Counted from the stretch's first letter, positions 1 to 8,247 are shown. The stretch is 35,821 nucleotides of DNA from Hyphomicrobiales bacterium (GCA_947455455.1 CANGOE010000024.1:1-35821); one strand, 5' to 3'. Program-made: numbers and translations. Notes: a model not told the origin generated them from the letters alone.

Positions 1-149
1 CGGATCGATTGGGTGATGGGCGTTCGTTCCGTCTTTTGAACATATTGGATGATTTTAACAGAGAGGGCTTGGCAATTGACGTTGACTTCTCGCTTCCTGC
101 TGAACGTGTCATCCGGCGGCTCAACCAGATCATCGAATGGCGAGGCAAG
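1..149 (+). mobile_element. IS3-family transposase OrfB fragment
   Basis: The frame is open at the left edge and reads [13 protein letters not shown], then [20 protein letters not shown] and IIEWRGK. These are the hallmark blocks of the central rve (DDE integrase) region of IS3-family OrfB, including an Asp in the LDDFNRE block. After WRGK (codon ending at 149) the expected continuation with the conserved D-N-G-P-E-Y block is missing and unrelated sequence follows. The start is outside the window, so this is a fragment. It has the same orientation as the OrfA relic near 7.6 kb. Confidence 0.8.
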
Positions 150-590
150 GCGCTGGAAATTGCGATCCGTAATGGCGTCTCGTCAAAAGAGATCGCCAAC
201 TATCTGCGCTCACATCGCGGAATCGACGGCGTTTTGAAAAGCGTGGCCGCGACTGCCCCGACCGATTCACTCCAGATCCGTGCCGAACAGGTCTGGCAAT
301 CGTTGAAAGAAACCGCGCTTGCCGCGGTCAAGTCTGATGAGCTGGCGAAAGTCACTGATCAGGCTGCGATTGGGAAACGCGTTGTGTTGTTGGCCACACA
401 GAAGGCTGATGGCGAATATGCGATCCACGAAGTCGTTAAAGCGACGACGGTCGTAAACACGGCGTTCGCTTCGGTCTTCGTCGAGGACACGCACGGCAAG
501 GTTGTGATCGAGGAGTCTAAAGCAGTTGTCAAAGCGATTGAAGATCGTGATGCAGCTCGCGCGGCACTTATCGCTGCAATGGCGGCCTAA
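9..590 (+). CDS. Chimeric ORF: IS3 OrfB piece fused to unknown protein
   Basis: A continuous frame runs from the left edge to a TAA at 588-590. Its first ~47 codons are IS3 OrfB sequence. The remaining ~145 residues are not transposase-like and I do not recognise them. They are hydrophilic, rich in Ala, Val, Lys and Glu, without membrane segments or cysteines, and end in an Ala-rich helix ([15 protein letters not shown]). The true start of the unknown part cannot be fixed: no ATG with a convincing Shine-Dalgarno lies at the junction, so it may be the 3' part of a gene whose 5' end was replaced by the insertion sequence. A strong terminator follows at once, which suggests that this really was the end of a transcription unit. 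TTG at 9 is only a formal start. Whether any protein is made is uncertain. Confidence 0.4.
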   Translation: MGDGRSFRLLNILDDFNREGLAIDVDFSLPAERVIRRLNQIIEWRGKALEIAIRNGVSSKEIANYLRSHRGIDGVLKSVAATAPTDSLQIRAEQVWQSLKETALAAVKSDELAKVTDQAAIGKRVVLLATQKADGEYAIHEVVKATTVVNTAFASVFVEDTHGKVVIEESKAVVKAIEDRDAARAALIAAMAA

Positions 591-608
591 ATAGTCTTTC
601 AAAGTTTA

Positions 609-642
609 GGGGGGTGATCTTTGGGTCACCCCTCATTTTTTT
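609..642 (+). terminator. Rho-independent terminator
   Basis: A 7-bp perfect stem GGGGTGA / TCACCCC (611-617 and 626-632) with an 8-base loop is followed by TCATTTTTTTT. It lies 20 bases after the stop of the preceding ORF and before the ribosome binding site of the ATPase gene, so it separates the two genes transcriptionally. Confidence 0.8.
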
Positions 643-667
643 AACAAGTCATCAAAGGACAACCGTT

Positions 668-1330
668 ATGCCACTTCCTCCTATTACCTCATACAAACAG
701 ATAAAGTTTCCGTCCCAAGAAGTCGCTGATCTTGTCGAAAATTTGGTAACAAATCGTCTTCCGTTTCCGGCTAATGATAAGAATGGTATTCTTATCTACG
801 GACCTACAGGAACTGGTAAGACAAGCCTCATGAAGCTATTGCCTGATGCATTCGAGCAAAACCGTTCGGGGCAAGATGCTTATTCCCCAAACTATTACGC
901 AATAGATGAATTTACAAACCTCGCATCACTGTTTTCATCGATGAGGAAGCTTGCAAACAACAGACCTCTTTCAGGTTACTACAATTACTTTCAGTTGGAT
1001 GAAGTCGATTTAATGAAGGCGAAAGGTATGATGTCGCTCAAAAGCGTCATGTCTCTGCCGATTTCAATCTTTATCTTTGCAACCAATAACCTCAGCGCGA
1101 TTGACCCTATTATCGTTGGCCGTTGTCATTTGGTAAACATGTATCCCCCACCGCCCTCGAGCATAGTGGGCATGTTCAAGCAAGCACTGATGAGCAGTGG
1201 GATCGCAAATTTGCCTTCTGACTCAATCATTGAAAATGTGATTTCTAGCTGCAATGGCAACATGCGTGAGGTCGGAGATCAAATTGATAAGACAGTTCTC
1301 GATATGAAAAAAACTCAAGGAACTATTTGA
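668..1330 (+). CDS. Clamp-loader-like (RFC/gp44-type) AAA+ ATPase
   Basis: This 220-residue AAA+ protein starts at ATG 668, behind AAAGGA at 654-659. Walker A is GPTGTGKT (residues 45-52) and Walker B is LDEVD (110-114). A sensor-1 type ATNN has N140/N141. D-P-I-I-V-G-R-C (R152) resembles the SRC arginine-finger motif of clamp-loader subunits, and GNMR with R200 resembles the sensor-2 GDMR motif of RFC small subunits. The whole protein is one ATPase module plus lid; the collar domain that would oligomerise a true clamp loader is missing. No sliding clamp or polymerase is nearby. The family assignment rests on motif order and is inference; a phage or plasmid replication role is plausible because the surroundings are mobile DNA. 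It is not DnaC or RuvB, judging by the GRC motif. Codon use is AT-rich, unlike the core genes to the right. Confidence 0.65.
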   Translation: MPLPPITSYKQIKFPSQEVADLVENLVTNRLPFPANDKNGILIYGPTGTGKTSLMKLLPDAFEQNRSGQDAYSPNYYAIDEFTNLASLFSSMRKLANNRPLSGYYNYFQLDEVDLMKAKGMMSLKSVMSLPISIFIFATNNLSAIDPIIVGRCHLVNMYPPPPSSIVGMFKQALMSSGIANLPSDSIIENVISSCNGNMREVGDQIDKTVLDMKKTQGTI

Positions 1331-1388
1331 CAAATAGAGATGCCTATATTTGAAGACGAACATAATACACTCCAGTGGTAGTCAATAA

Positions 1389-1430
1389 CATGAGCCGACT
1401 TAAATCATAGTTTATTTAAGTCGGCTCATG
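1389..1430. repeat. Perfect 16-bp inverted repeat (hairpin)
   Basis: CATGAGCCGACTTAAA (1389-1404) and its exact reverse complement (1415-1430) flank a 10-base loop. It lies about 60 bases after the ATPase stop. There is no T-run on either side, so it is not a standard intrinsic terminator, although it may still work as a bidirectional terminator or an mRNA 3' end protector. It could also be a protein binding or replication site. Confidence 0.85.
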
Positions 1431-1730
1431 TTGAGTAATTTAAGTTAAAAATTAGTCCTAGTTCTGAGCCTATTGTCAATAAAGCCAAAATGATGATGAA
1501 TTTTAAGCGCAAAAATTCACGCCATTCAGGTGTAAAAACATTTGATGTGGGTATTGCGAAATAAAAATGCCAAACACCGCAGCATATTGAAAAATGTCAA
1601 TTAGTAATCGTAAGCGGTTTCAATCTGCTGATGCGCAGTTTCGGTGCGATGGTATTGGCGCAAAATTTAGCTTTCTTATTAATTACAATAATATCACAGA
1701 CCTAATTATTTATTAAATAAAAAAATAGTA

Positions 1731-1862
1731 ATGCAAGAATATGTTAGAGATAGTCAGGATGATCCAGATAAACCATATTTGGTGACTGCAATAGTAAGAA
1801 ATGCGGCTTATCCAAATGGAATTCTTCTCCATGTTGCAAGAAAATATTATATATGTAAGTAA
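1731..1862 (+). CDS. Short hypothetical ORF, possibly a gene remnant
   Basis: ATG at 1731 opens a 43-residue frame ending with TAA at 1860-1862. The peptide is protein-like in composition (MQEYVRDSQDDPDKPYLV...) and keeps one frame through AT-rich DNA, but there is no clear Shine-Dalgarno sequence and I recognise no family. It could be the tail of a decayed gene or chance. Confidence 0.2.
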   Translation: MQEYVRDSQDDPDKPYLVTAIVRNAAYPNGILLHVARKYYICK

Positions 1863-1966
1863 ATAATAATTAACGGAATCACATATGAAGAAGCTGTGCT
1901 TTGGGTAAAATCATATTATTTTGTCGTAATGTTTGAAATTTATTAGTGAGAAAGAAGTTATAATAA

Positions 1967-4900
1967 TTAAAGATAATTAACAGGGAAGTTAGATGCAACT
2001 GGTTGAATATTTGTTACACCTGTATAATACAATTCTTTTATTTGATCTGGCGTCAGAACATTATTATATATTTGAGAATTGCCAAGTATCCCATTCATCC
2101 CAGCACTATTATTCGTATTATAAAAATTACGTTCTCCTCCAAAAGCTGTTGCACCAGCACTAGTGTAAACTTGTGAACTGTCAAATACATTCAATGGTTT
2201 AACATTTAATTGAATGCCATCTAAATATATGCAAACGCCGTTTAATTTATCAAATGTTGCAGCAACAAAATGCGGATTTCCATCATTTACATTTGTAGGG
2301 TCTGTATATACACCACTGCCTTGAAAATCTAATCCAATGCAATTTTGATCACCAAAATCCAACATAAATTCACATTTTCCATAGTACGATATATCACCTT
2401 GATACATTAAGATGCTATTGTAACTTTTTGGGTTTATGTCAATTTTTACCCATGTAGCATAAGTACGCGGTTGATTGCCACTAGGCAAATTAACTTGATC
2501 AGCATTAACAATTTTTCCTGATGCTTCATCGAAATGGTATGCGCTGCTTAAATCTGGATTAGGAATTGCATTAATAGTAAAGTTAATAGTGTCTTTTGAA
2601 TTTAGAATAATTCCGTTATTATCAAATGACTGAGCAATTAATGAATATGAAATGTTATTTAACGGTATATTTGGCTTATAGAACCAAGAACCATCAGAAC
2701 CAGTTTTAACTGTAAACATTATTGATTTTGTTATATTATTATAAATTTGAATAATACTATTAGGTGTTGATATGCCAGAGAATATCGGTCTACTGTCTGT
2801 TATTATACCACTGGGGCCAACAATAGTAGGCTGTTGGATTATGGGGCTAGGTGTATTGGGTAATGGCAAATTAATTTTTGTTAAATTACGCTGAGAAACT
2901 ATCTTCCCAATAGCTTCAGCATTATTGAGTAATTGTGTTTGGCTTATGTTCAGTTCGCTGGACGGATTATCGGTGAATGTTATGTCGGCAATCTTACCAG
3001 CCTTGGCGAGGACTTCCAACTGGTCTAGCTTGGCCAAGATGTTGGTTGATGTATCCATAATATTGACTGCATTGGCCTTGGCTAGAACCGTCTCACCCTT
3101 TATGGCTGCCTGGGTTAGTATGTTATCTACCGTGTCATTGATTGAATAGACTGTACCTTTATCGAGCGTCTTGATGCCTGTGATGGCCTTGGCTTGGGTA
3201 ATTGAGAAGTTCTTGTTGATCAGAACGGCAGCCGCACCTGACAGGATAGCCTCATTTGCCGTGCCTGCTTGGGTCGCAATAACATTACCACCATCAGCGA
3301 CATTGTATTTGGTCTTTGGATCAAGCGTAGTGAGAGCCTTGAGCGTCTTGGCATCAGCCAACGTCAGGTTGGGCGATATCTTATCTGTCAGCGTGATCTT
3401 ACTGGCGCCACTGAGTACATCACCAACATCAAACCGCGCATGGGCAATCACGTTGCTGGCGGTGTCGGCAATGATTGGCTTGATGCCTGTGGGCAATGTT
3501 ACGTTCGGCAATATTGTTTTTAGAGTGAAGGCATCAGCAATATTCAAAGTCGGTGCGGTCTTGTCCGTCAACGCTACACTTGCAACCTTGGCTGCGGTCA
3601 CCAATGGCGCGATGGCTTTAATATTAGACAATACATTTGCTGCTGTGTCCTTGATCGCAATACTGTAGAGTTTGGTGGCTTTGGCAACAGTCGGAATGTC
3701 TTTGGCCAGCACATCCGTCACAGCCAGCTTATAATCCCCCTGCACTATTTTGAGTGTATCTCCATTGGCGGTGAATTGGGTTGATGTCAGCGTCAGAGCT
3801 TTGCTGGTGACGTCAATCAGGTTTATGCTGGCAATGGTTTTGCTTTTGACTAAGGCAGCCATTTTGTCTAAGTTAGATGCAATATTTGCACCCTCATCTT
3901 TGATTGTAAGTGACAGTGTCGTATCCTTGGTGGGTGCTTTAAGTGCGAGAGCATCGGATACTGAAATATCTGTTACATTAAGCGTATATGGTCCGCTTAA
4001 TAATTTAAGAGCATCAATATCATTGACCAATGTGCTGTTGGTAACGGTGATGCTGCCTTTGTCTGTTATTCCGATATTGGCGATGGTAAAGGCACTTGAA
4101 GCAGATGATACTGAGAGTGCTTTGACTGCAGTCTCAAGATTATCCAGATTACTTTGGATATTAACCGCGGTATCAGCGACGCTTTCTCTAGTTAGTGTTA
4201 GTTTTGAGTTGGCATTAACCAACGATTGTACAGTCGTGACATCGGCGGCTGCGACGGCTGTGGCTTCAACTGTGGTTTTGGTTGTAAATTGAGTGGCAAG
4301 GAAATGACTGTCGGCTTTGATCTGAGCCTCAGTCAGCACCAATGCTTTGCTGTCACTGACTGTGATGCTAATTAACCTTCCAGCCGTTGCTGCTGTTTCC
4401 AGTGTTTTAAGATTTAGCACAAGATTTGATGACGTATCGCTGATCGCGATTTTGGATTGTGTGGAGAGTGATCCTGATGCCTTTAGCACCTTATCAGCAT
4501 TACCCACCACTGTGACTGCATCTGCTGCCGTGACGCCTGTGACCGTTAGATCATAATCACCTTTAATAGTCGCTAATAATTCAGTGTTAGCTTTCAGTTG
4601 TGCTGCGGTGATTGTAAAATTGGGTTTTGTTGTACCAGTCTTCGGTGGTGGTACCGTGATTGAGGCGATTGATTTAGATTTGGCTGCGGTTTGAAGAGCG
4701 GTGAGATTGCTTGTGATATTATCAATGCTGTCAGTAATTGAGACCGTAAGAGTTGTATTTTTAGTTGGTGTCTTAAGTGACAGAGCTTCTGAAGCGGTTA
4801 ATTCCGTCACATTTAGTGTATAGGTTGAAGTGATTTTTTTAAGGACGGCGAGATTTGGATCCGAATTACTCGTGCTGGATAAATCACCTGTTAAATCCGT

Positions 4901-5287
4901 GCGTGCTACGTTGATTGTTGCAGCCTTGGTATCTGAAAGCGTGATGCTGCTGATATTTGCTAGCCCAGTCAGCGCACCCAAGGCTTTGAAATTGCCGCTT
5001 ATATTTGCAGCAGTGTCTTTGATAACGGTTCCAGCAGGTATATCCCCCGTTAATGCCAATACCTGTGCTACTGTCAGTGGAGCAGATACTGTAGCGGCTT
5101 TGGCAACGGTCAATGCTGCGGCTGATACACTAACCGTGCTGCTATTATTTGTGTTATTGGTTGAGGCTGTGGCAACCGTTGCCTTTACCACTGTAGGTGC
5201 AACAACACTAGATGTTGGTGTTGCCGTAGTGTTTGAGGCAATAATACCTGATTGAATATTGCTTTTGTTGGCTGTTATTGTTGTCAT
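1967..5287 (-). CDS. Large repeat-containing surface/secreted protein, Ig-like and LamG-like C-terminus
   Basis: 1106 residues starting at ATG 5285-5287. Residues ~1-70 are Thr/Ala/Val/Ser-rich with no Sec signal peptide. Residues ~70-800 hold degenerate repeats of about 85-100 residues built around D-T-x-x-N-[IV]-x-x-N-L, then a short helix rich in Ala/Lys, then an I-x-[SD]-I-x-[LV]-x-D strand and a Y-x-L-x-V-T block. About eight copies can be traced, in poorer shape after ~600. Residues ~815-910 look like a bacterial Ig-like domain (PxIxGxSGxxTDxRPxFSG, then DGSWFY). Residues ~914-1100 look like a LamG/concanavalin-type jelly-roll (TYATWVKI, GNPHFVAATFD, GVCIYLDGIQL, MNGILGNSQIYNNVLT). Such proteins are usually exported by type I or other signal-less routes and act in adhesion; no transporter is present in this window and no GGxGxD nonapeptides are seen. 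The gene is AT-richer than the core. The secretion route is inference. Confidence 0.75.
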   Translation of the reverse strand: MTTITANKSNIQSGIIASNTTATPTSSVVAPTVVKATVATASTNNTNNSSTVSVSAAALTVAKAATVSAPLTVAQVLALTGDIPAGTVIKDTAANISGNFKALGALTGLANISSITLSDTKAATINVARTDLTGDLSSTSNSDPNLAVLKKITSTYTLNVTELTASEALSLKTPTKNTTLTVSITDSIDNITSNLTALQTAAKSKSIASITVPPPKTGTTKPNFTITAAQLKANTELLATIKGDYDLTVTGVTAADAVTVVGNADKVLKASGSLSTQSKIAISDTSSNLVLNLKTLETAATAGRLISITVSDSKALVLTEAQIKADSHFLATQFTTKTTVEATAVAAADVTTVQSLVNANSKLTLTRESVADTAVNIQSNLDNLETAVKALSVSSASSAFTIANIGITDKGSITVTNSTLVNDIDALKLLSGPYTLNVTDISVSDALALKAPTKDTTLSLTIKDEGANIASNLDKMAALVKSKTIASINLIDVTSKALTLTSTQFTANGDTLKIVQGDYKLAVTDVLAKDIPTVAKATKLYSIAIKDTAANVLSNIKAIAPLVTAAKVASVALTDKTAPTLNIADAFTLKTILPNVTLPTGIKPIIADTASNVIAHARFDVGDVLSGASKITLTDKISPNLTLADAKTLKALTTLDPKTKYNVADGGNVIATQAGTANEAILSGAAAVLINKNFSITQAKAITGIKTLDKGTVYSINDTVDNILTQAAIKGETVLAKANAVNIMDTSTNILAKLDQLEVLAKAGKIADITFTDNPSSELNISQTQLLNNAEAIGKIVSQRNLTKINLPLPNTPSPIIQQPTIVGPSGIITDSRPIFSGISTPNSIIQIYNNITKSIMFTVKTGSDGSWFYKPNIPLNNISYSLIAQSFDNNGIILNSKDTINFTINAIPNPDLSSAYHFDEASGKIVNADQVNLPSGNQPRTYATWVKIDINPKSYNSILMYQGDISYYGKCEFMLDFGDQNCIGLDFQGSGVYTDPTNVNDGNPHFVAATFDKLNGVCIYLDGIQLNVKPLNVFDSSQVYTSAGATAFGGERNFYNTNNSAGMNGILGNSQIYNNVLTPDQIKELYYTGVTNIQPVASNFPVNYL

Positions 5288-5830
5288 TACGAGCTCTCAA
5301 TCAATTATTTTTATGAGGTTTTTTAGAGTCAAATGTTCAATCTCATATTTGAATTGAACGAATTTTCTTATAAAATTTCAATCAAATTTAGCTCGGAAAA
5401 TCCTTTGTATTGTTGGTTGCCGCAGTGTACTTTTTCAAAAAAATGAGAAAATTTAATGCGCATGCCGTGAATTATTGAGTCAGTTTGGTGATGTTGGTTA
5501 TTATTTGTTATTAATAAGGCTGCGTTCATTTGTAGCGAAGGTAAAATGATGGCTGATAAAATCTCATAAATTTATGATATTGCTAAGTCCGCAGAGTTCA
5601 TCGACCGCTTTGTCAGCATCGCTAATATTGACGACTTTATTAAGGTGCTAGATAGTCTTTAATCAGGCAATTCGTTAAGATCGAAGGTGAATTCTATCGC
5701 CGCACTGTCGTCCCCCTAGTTAGTAACTTGTACACAGCGCAATCGTACCAAGCTTTAGGTCACTTGCGTCACTCATTCGTTTAAGTGCGTCGAAATTTAG
5801 ATTTTTTTGTCTTACTACTCGGTCTGGTTA
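5288..5830. other. Gap with a decayed gene
   Basis: The part next to 5287 is the AT-rich upstream region of the large repeat protein and should hold its promoter, but I see no clear -35/-10 pair. The part from 5546 to 5784 carries the broken plus-strand coding remnant listed separately. Nothing else is recognisable. Confidence 0.5.
5546..5784 (+). pseudogene. Broken coding remnant, unknown family
   Basis: From ATG 5546 a frame reads MMADKIS, hits TAA, and continues in the same frame as IYDIAKSAEFIDRFVSIAN and onward to ...VLDSL before a second stop at 5660-5662. Shifting one frame at that point gives SLIRQFVKIEGEFYRR followed by TVVPLVSNLYTAQSYQALGH and a stop at 5782-5784. The two pieces have normal protein composition and would join with one frameshift, which suggests one former gene disabled by a nonsense codon and an indel. 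I do not recognise the family. Confidence 0.35.
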
Positions 5831-6850
5831 TTAAGTGCCCGGTGCTCCCCATAGCTTTTCCATTGGCTCGCCAAATATTATTTGATTTTCTTTGTACTGA
5901 ACAATTTTACCTAACAAAATTAATTTTAATGCCGACTTGTCCAGTTTCACTTCGACTTCGCGAAGGCTGGCAACCTCGTCCGCTAGGTTCAAAAGAGACA
6001 TAACCTGATGGCCCATACGAGTGAGTACGAAGACAGGAAAGGCTAGTTTGGTACCAGGAGCGCCATGCACTAGCAGACCCCACCTTTTTCCTGCAATCGC
6101 GGCATTACCGTTCTCATCAATCATATAATTCTGTTGGGGCCCACCCAAGCCAACTCCTTCGATAATCCCCAGTCTCTGCATGTCCACACTTGCTAGAAAT
6201 CGCGTGCCTTCATTCCACTGATCGCTCTTCAGAATCCAATTGCCGATAAGGTGCCGACGAATAAGCTCGCAGTTTTCTGCAGTTTCCTTATCAAGTTCCG
6301 CGATGAACCTAAGGGTATGACGCGAGAAGCTTTTTGGCTTCCGAACTTCACCAGCAAGGACGCGTCCCCAAACCTGCTGCAAATGCTCGGAAGAAGCATC
6401 CTCGGCATAGCGGGTGAACTGATTCAGCCAGTCATCGTCGAGCTCGGCATCAAAATCATTCGCGGAAGTCCCGGCGGCTTGTTCTTCTGGAGGAGGTAGT
6501 GCCCTCAATGCGTCGAGCGCCTCAACAACTACCCCTGCGGCGTTAACTTGCTTTCTAGCTTTGTCTTCCAATAAATCATTAATGAGAGAGGTGCCCAGAT
6601 CAGGCATTCCTTCAATTTGCTGCTCAGCAACTCGAAGCTGCGCTCGTTTAAGACGTTCGTTTATCTCGTCGTGCAAACGTTTCTTTCGCGATACACCTTC
6701 AAAGAAGGCTGCGGGCATATCGAACAGACTTCCAACGAGCCTATCGAATGCGGCAACAGCTCGGCTTTTTGCATTTAGGGTAAGGCCGTTTGCTTCAACC
6801 TTGGCCTCAATCACCAATTTTCGAGAAAGCAATTCATCGTGTTCAGACAT
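5831..6850 (-). CDS. DUF2806 domain-containing protein
   Basis: 339 residues starting at ATG 6848-6850, with GGAG about 12 bases upstream. The N-terminal ~130 residues are charged and probably helical or coiled. The middle carries the DUF2806 signature: D-D-D-W (W141), then EHLQQVWGRVLAGEV (W161), then K-P-x-S-F-S-x-R/H-T-L-x-F-I-x-x-L-D. Similar blocks are known in enterobacterial DUF2806 proteins. The C-terminal part has a short hydrophobic stretch (KLAFPVFVLTRMGHQVMSLL) that is not a convincing membrane span. The family has no established function. It stands alone here, with gaps on both sides, in a mobile island. The E-x-x-x-x-W-x-x-L-A-G-E block resembles one seen in abortive-infection-type proteins, so a defence role is possible, but that is inference. 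GC content is higher than in the neighbouring gene. Confidence 0.7.
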   Translation of the reverse strand: MSEHDELLSRKLVIEAKVEANGLTLNAKSRAVAAFDRLVGSLFDMPAAFFEGVSRKKRLHDEINERLKRAQLRVAEQQIEGMPDLGTSLINDLLEDKARKQVNAAGVVVEALDALRALPPPEEQAAGTSANDFDAELDDDWLNQFTRYAEDASSEHLQQVWGRVLAGEVRKPKSFSRHTLRFIAELDKETAENCELIRRHLIGNWILKSDQWNEGTRFLASVDMQRLGIIEGVGLGGPQQNYMIDENGNAAIAGKRWGLLVHGAPGTKLAFPVFVLTRMGHQVMSLLNLADEVASLREVEVKLDKSALKLILLGKIVQYKENQIIFGEPMEKLWGAPGT

Positions 6851-7555
6851 TTACTTTGATCACTCCAATATGGGTATTCAATAAAATGGAGGGCAGTCAA
6901 GATTAGAAATCTTAAAGCGGCAGTCACCTCCTTCCTACGACCGTCTTAATCACCAAAATAGACGTAAAACGCAGTACATTCGGAAGTTTTGACAGCCTTT
7001 CGCAGTAAAGCAGTCGGAATGAACTAAAGTCTATCATCACACTCTAAAGTATAAAATCCAGATCGCCAAACACGCGAACCGCACTGACGACTTCCTACAT
7101 TTTCGCAAGGCTTTCTCGAACACCCCAACACTGTCGCTATCGGCCTTGCCAAGCGTCATTAAGACAATCGCAAACAAGGCAAGCCCAGAAGAAACTGGCT
7201 CTAACACCAACCTGTATCAGGTAATCACACCAGACCCCTTCAGGGCGATAACGCGCCAATGCACGGCCGATATGTAAATACCATTACACTTACCAAATTC
7301 GGTAAGAGCTTATCATGCGTCCCGCTGAACTTTTACAAAATTTTTTCAATCGACTTAAACATCGAGTAATATCCTAGATAATTCATTAGATATTTGACAA
7401 GAAGAAGGAAATACCTTGCGATAATTTGGTCGTGATCTGCCCAAATGGACGCCAACAGACTTATCCTGTTCTCACTGACGGTTCTGCCGCGCGTATTGGA
7501 CTACGCCTAGTGTTTTAGACAAGTCTGATTTACTATTTAAGCACAGGAGGCCACG
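6851..7555. other. Gap of about 700 bases without genes
   Basis: Both strands are broken by frequent stops. One plus-strand frame after ~7100 has short protein-like pieces (for example FLEHPNTVAIGLAKRH, then a stop), but I cannot assign them. The last ~45 bases before 7556 resemble the left end and ribosome binding site region of an IS3-family element (AGGAGG at 7545-7550). No RNA gene or clear repeat was seen. Confidence 0.4.
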
Positions 7556-7827
7556 ATGGGTAATGTTTATTTTACGGATGAGTTCAGATGCGAGGCGGTA
7601 GCTCAGATTATCGATTGTGGCTATTCATATGCGGAAATTTCGAAGCGACTTGGGATCAGCCAACACTCGCTCTACAAGTACAATAGGAATTTTTTTGAAC
7701 CAAAGGGTCGCCGGAGGGGGGACGATACGCTGAGATCATGCGACTCAAGTGCGAACTCTCTCGGGTCACGTATGAACGTGAAATCTTAAGAAAAGCCACA
7801 GCGTATTTCTCCAGGAATGTAAAGTGA
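7556..7827 (+). pseudogene. IS3-family transposase OrfA, frameshifted
   Basis: ATG 7556 follows a strong AGGAGG. The first frame reads M-G-N-V-x-F-T-D-E-F, then a helix-turn-helix (YSYAEISKRLGISQHSLYKY) and EPKGRRRGDD, typical of OrfA. At about 7725-7732 the frame is lost and runs to a stop at 7787-7789. One frame over, AEIMRLKCELSRVTYEREIL followed by RKATAYFSRNVK (stop 7825-7827) is the normal OrfA leucine-zipper C-terminus, so one small indel broke the gene. OrfB should start around 7824 (GTG-AGA-TAC-AGA-TTT gives the usual R-Y-R-F), but it stops after eight codons and no further OrfB is visible. This is a dead relic. The left-edge OrfB fragment is of the same general IS3 type. Confidence 0.85.
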
Positions 7828-8247
7828 GATACAGATTTTCCATGTGTTAACTATTATGCATCAGGTTCGCTCGGAATGAGAAAAACGTGATTTAAGGAAC
7901 ACTTTTTGAGGGTTTAGCGTTCTGAGAGGTTTGATTGATTTTCACAAAGGTCTTTGAAACCAAAAGAAATTTGACTTGGAAAATCGAATCTGTGAGAATT
8001 TTCGAAAGTTAGCTTGCAGCGTGAGTAAGACTCTAACCCCCGGTGCATATTAGAAGCTAATTAATAGGGGGCTATAAACTGTAATAAAAATATAACCATA
8101 AATGTAATTTAATAAGCAATATATGACTTTATTCGTTTAATCTATTGAGATCACTGGAAATCAGTACGTCTGCTAAAACTGGTAGGAAATGATAATCTAA
8201 GAATATAGCGTTTTTGCAGCACTAACGTGACATTTGGGAGCACGGTA
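7828..8247. other. Gap of about 420 bases after the IS relic
   Basis: No coding frame of note; the expected OrfB sequence is not recognisable beyond its first codons. There is a weak nested dyad near 8035-8075 (CCCCC ... ATTAG-AAG-CTAAT ... GGGGG). The stretch before 8248 is AT-rich and presumably holds the promoter of the recombinase gene. Confidence 0.4.

Larger units (their letters stand above)
1331..1966. other. AT-rich gap without clear genes
   Basis: About 640 AT-rich bases. It contains a perfect long inverted repeat (1389-1430) and one short open frame (1731-1862), and otherwise no recognisable gene, RNA or repeat. It is probably decayed mobile DNA. Confidence 0.5.

Noticed and set aside
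1389-1430. XerCD dif-like recombination site
   Set aside because: The arms are a perfect 16-bp repeat with a 10-base centre; dif needs two 11-bp arms around 6-8 bases with a characteristic sequence, which is not matched.
2925-5255. Several long plus-strand open frames opposite the large repeat protein
   Set aside because: They are low-complexity mirror frames caused by the repetitive minus-strand gene; they have no ribosome binding sites or family patterns.
1967-5287. Repeat protein gene as a CRISPR or tandem DNA repeat array
   Set aside because: The repetition is at the protein level and strongly diverged; no constant DNA repeats with regular spacers are visible anywhere in the window.
5785-6003. 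72-codon plus-strand ORF at the end of the DUF2806 gene
   Set aside because: It overlaps the 3' part of the recognised minus-strand gene and has no protein-family pattern.
8035-8080. Structured RNA or terminator near the CCCCC/GGGGG dyad
   Set aside because: The stem is short and interrupted, has no T-run and no adjacent gene end to terminate.
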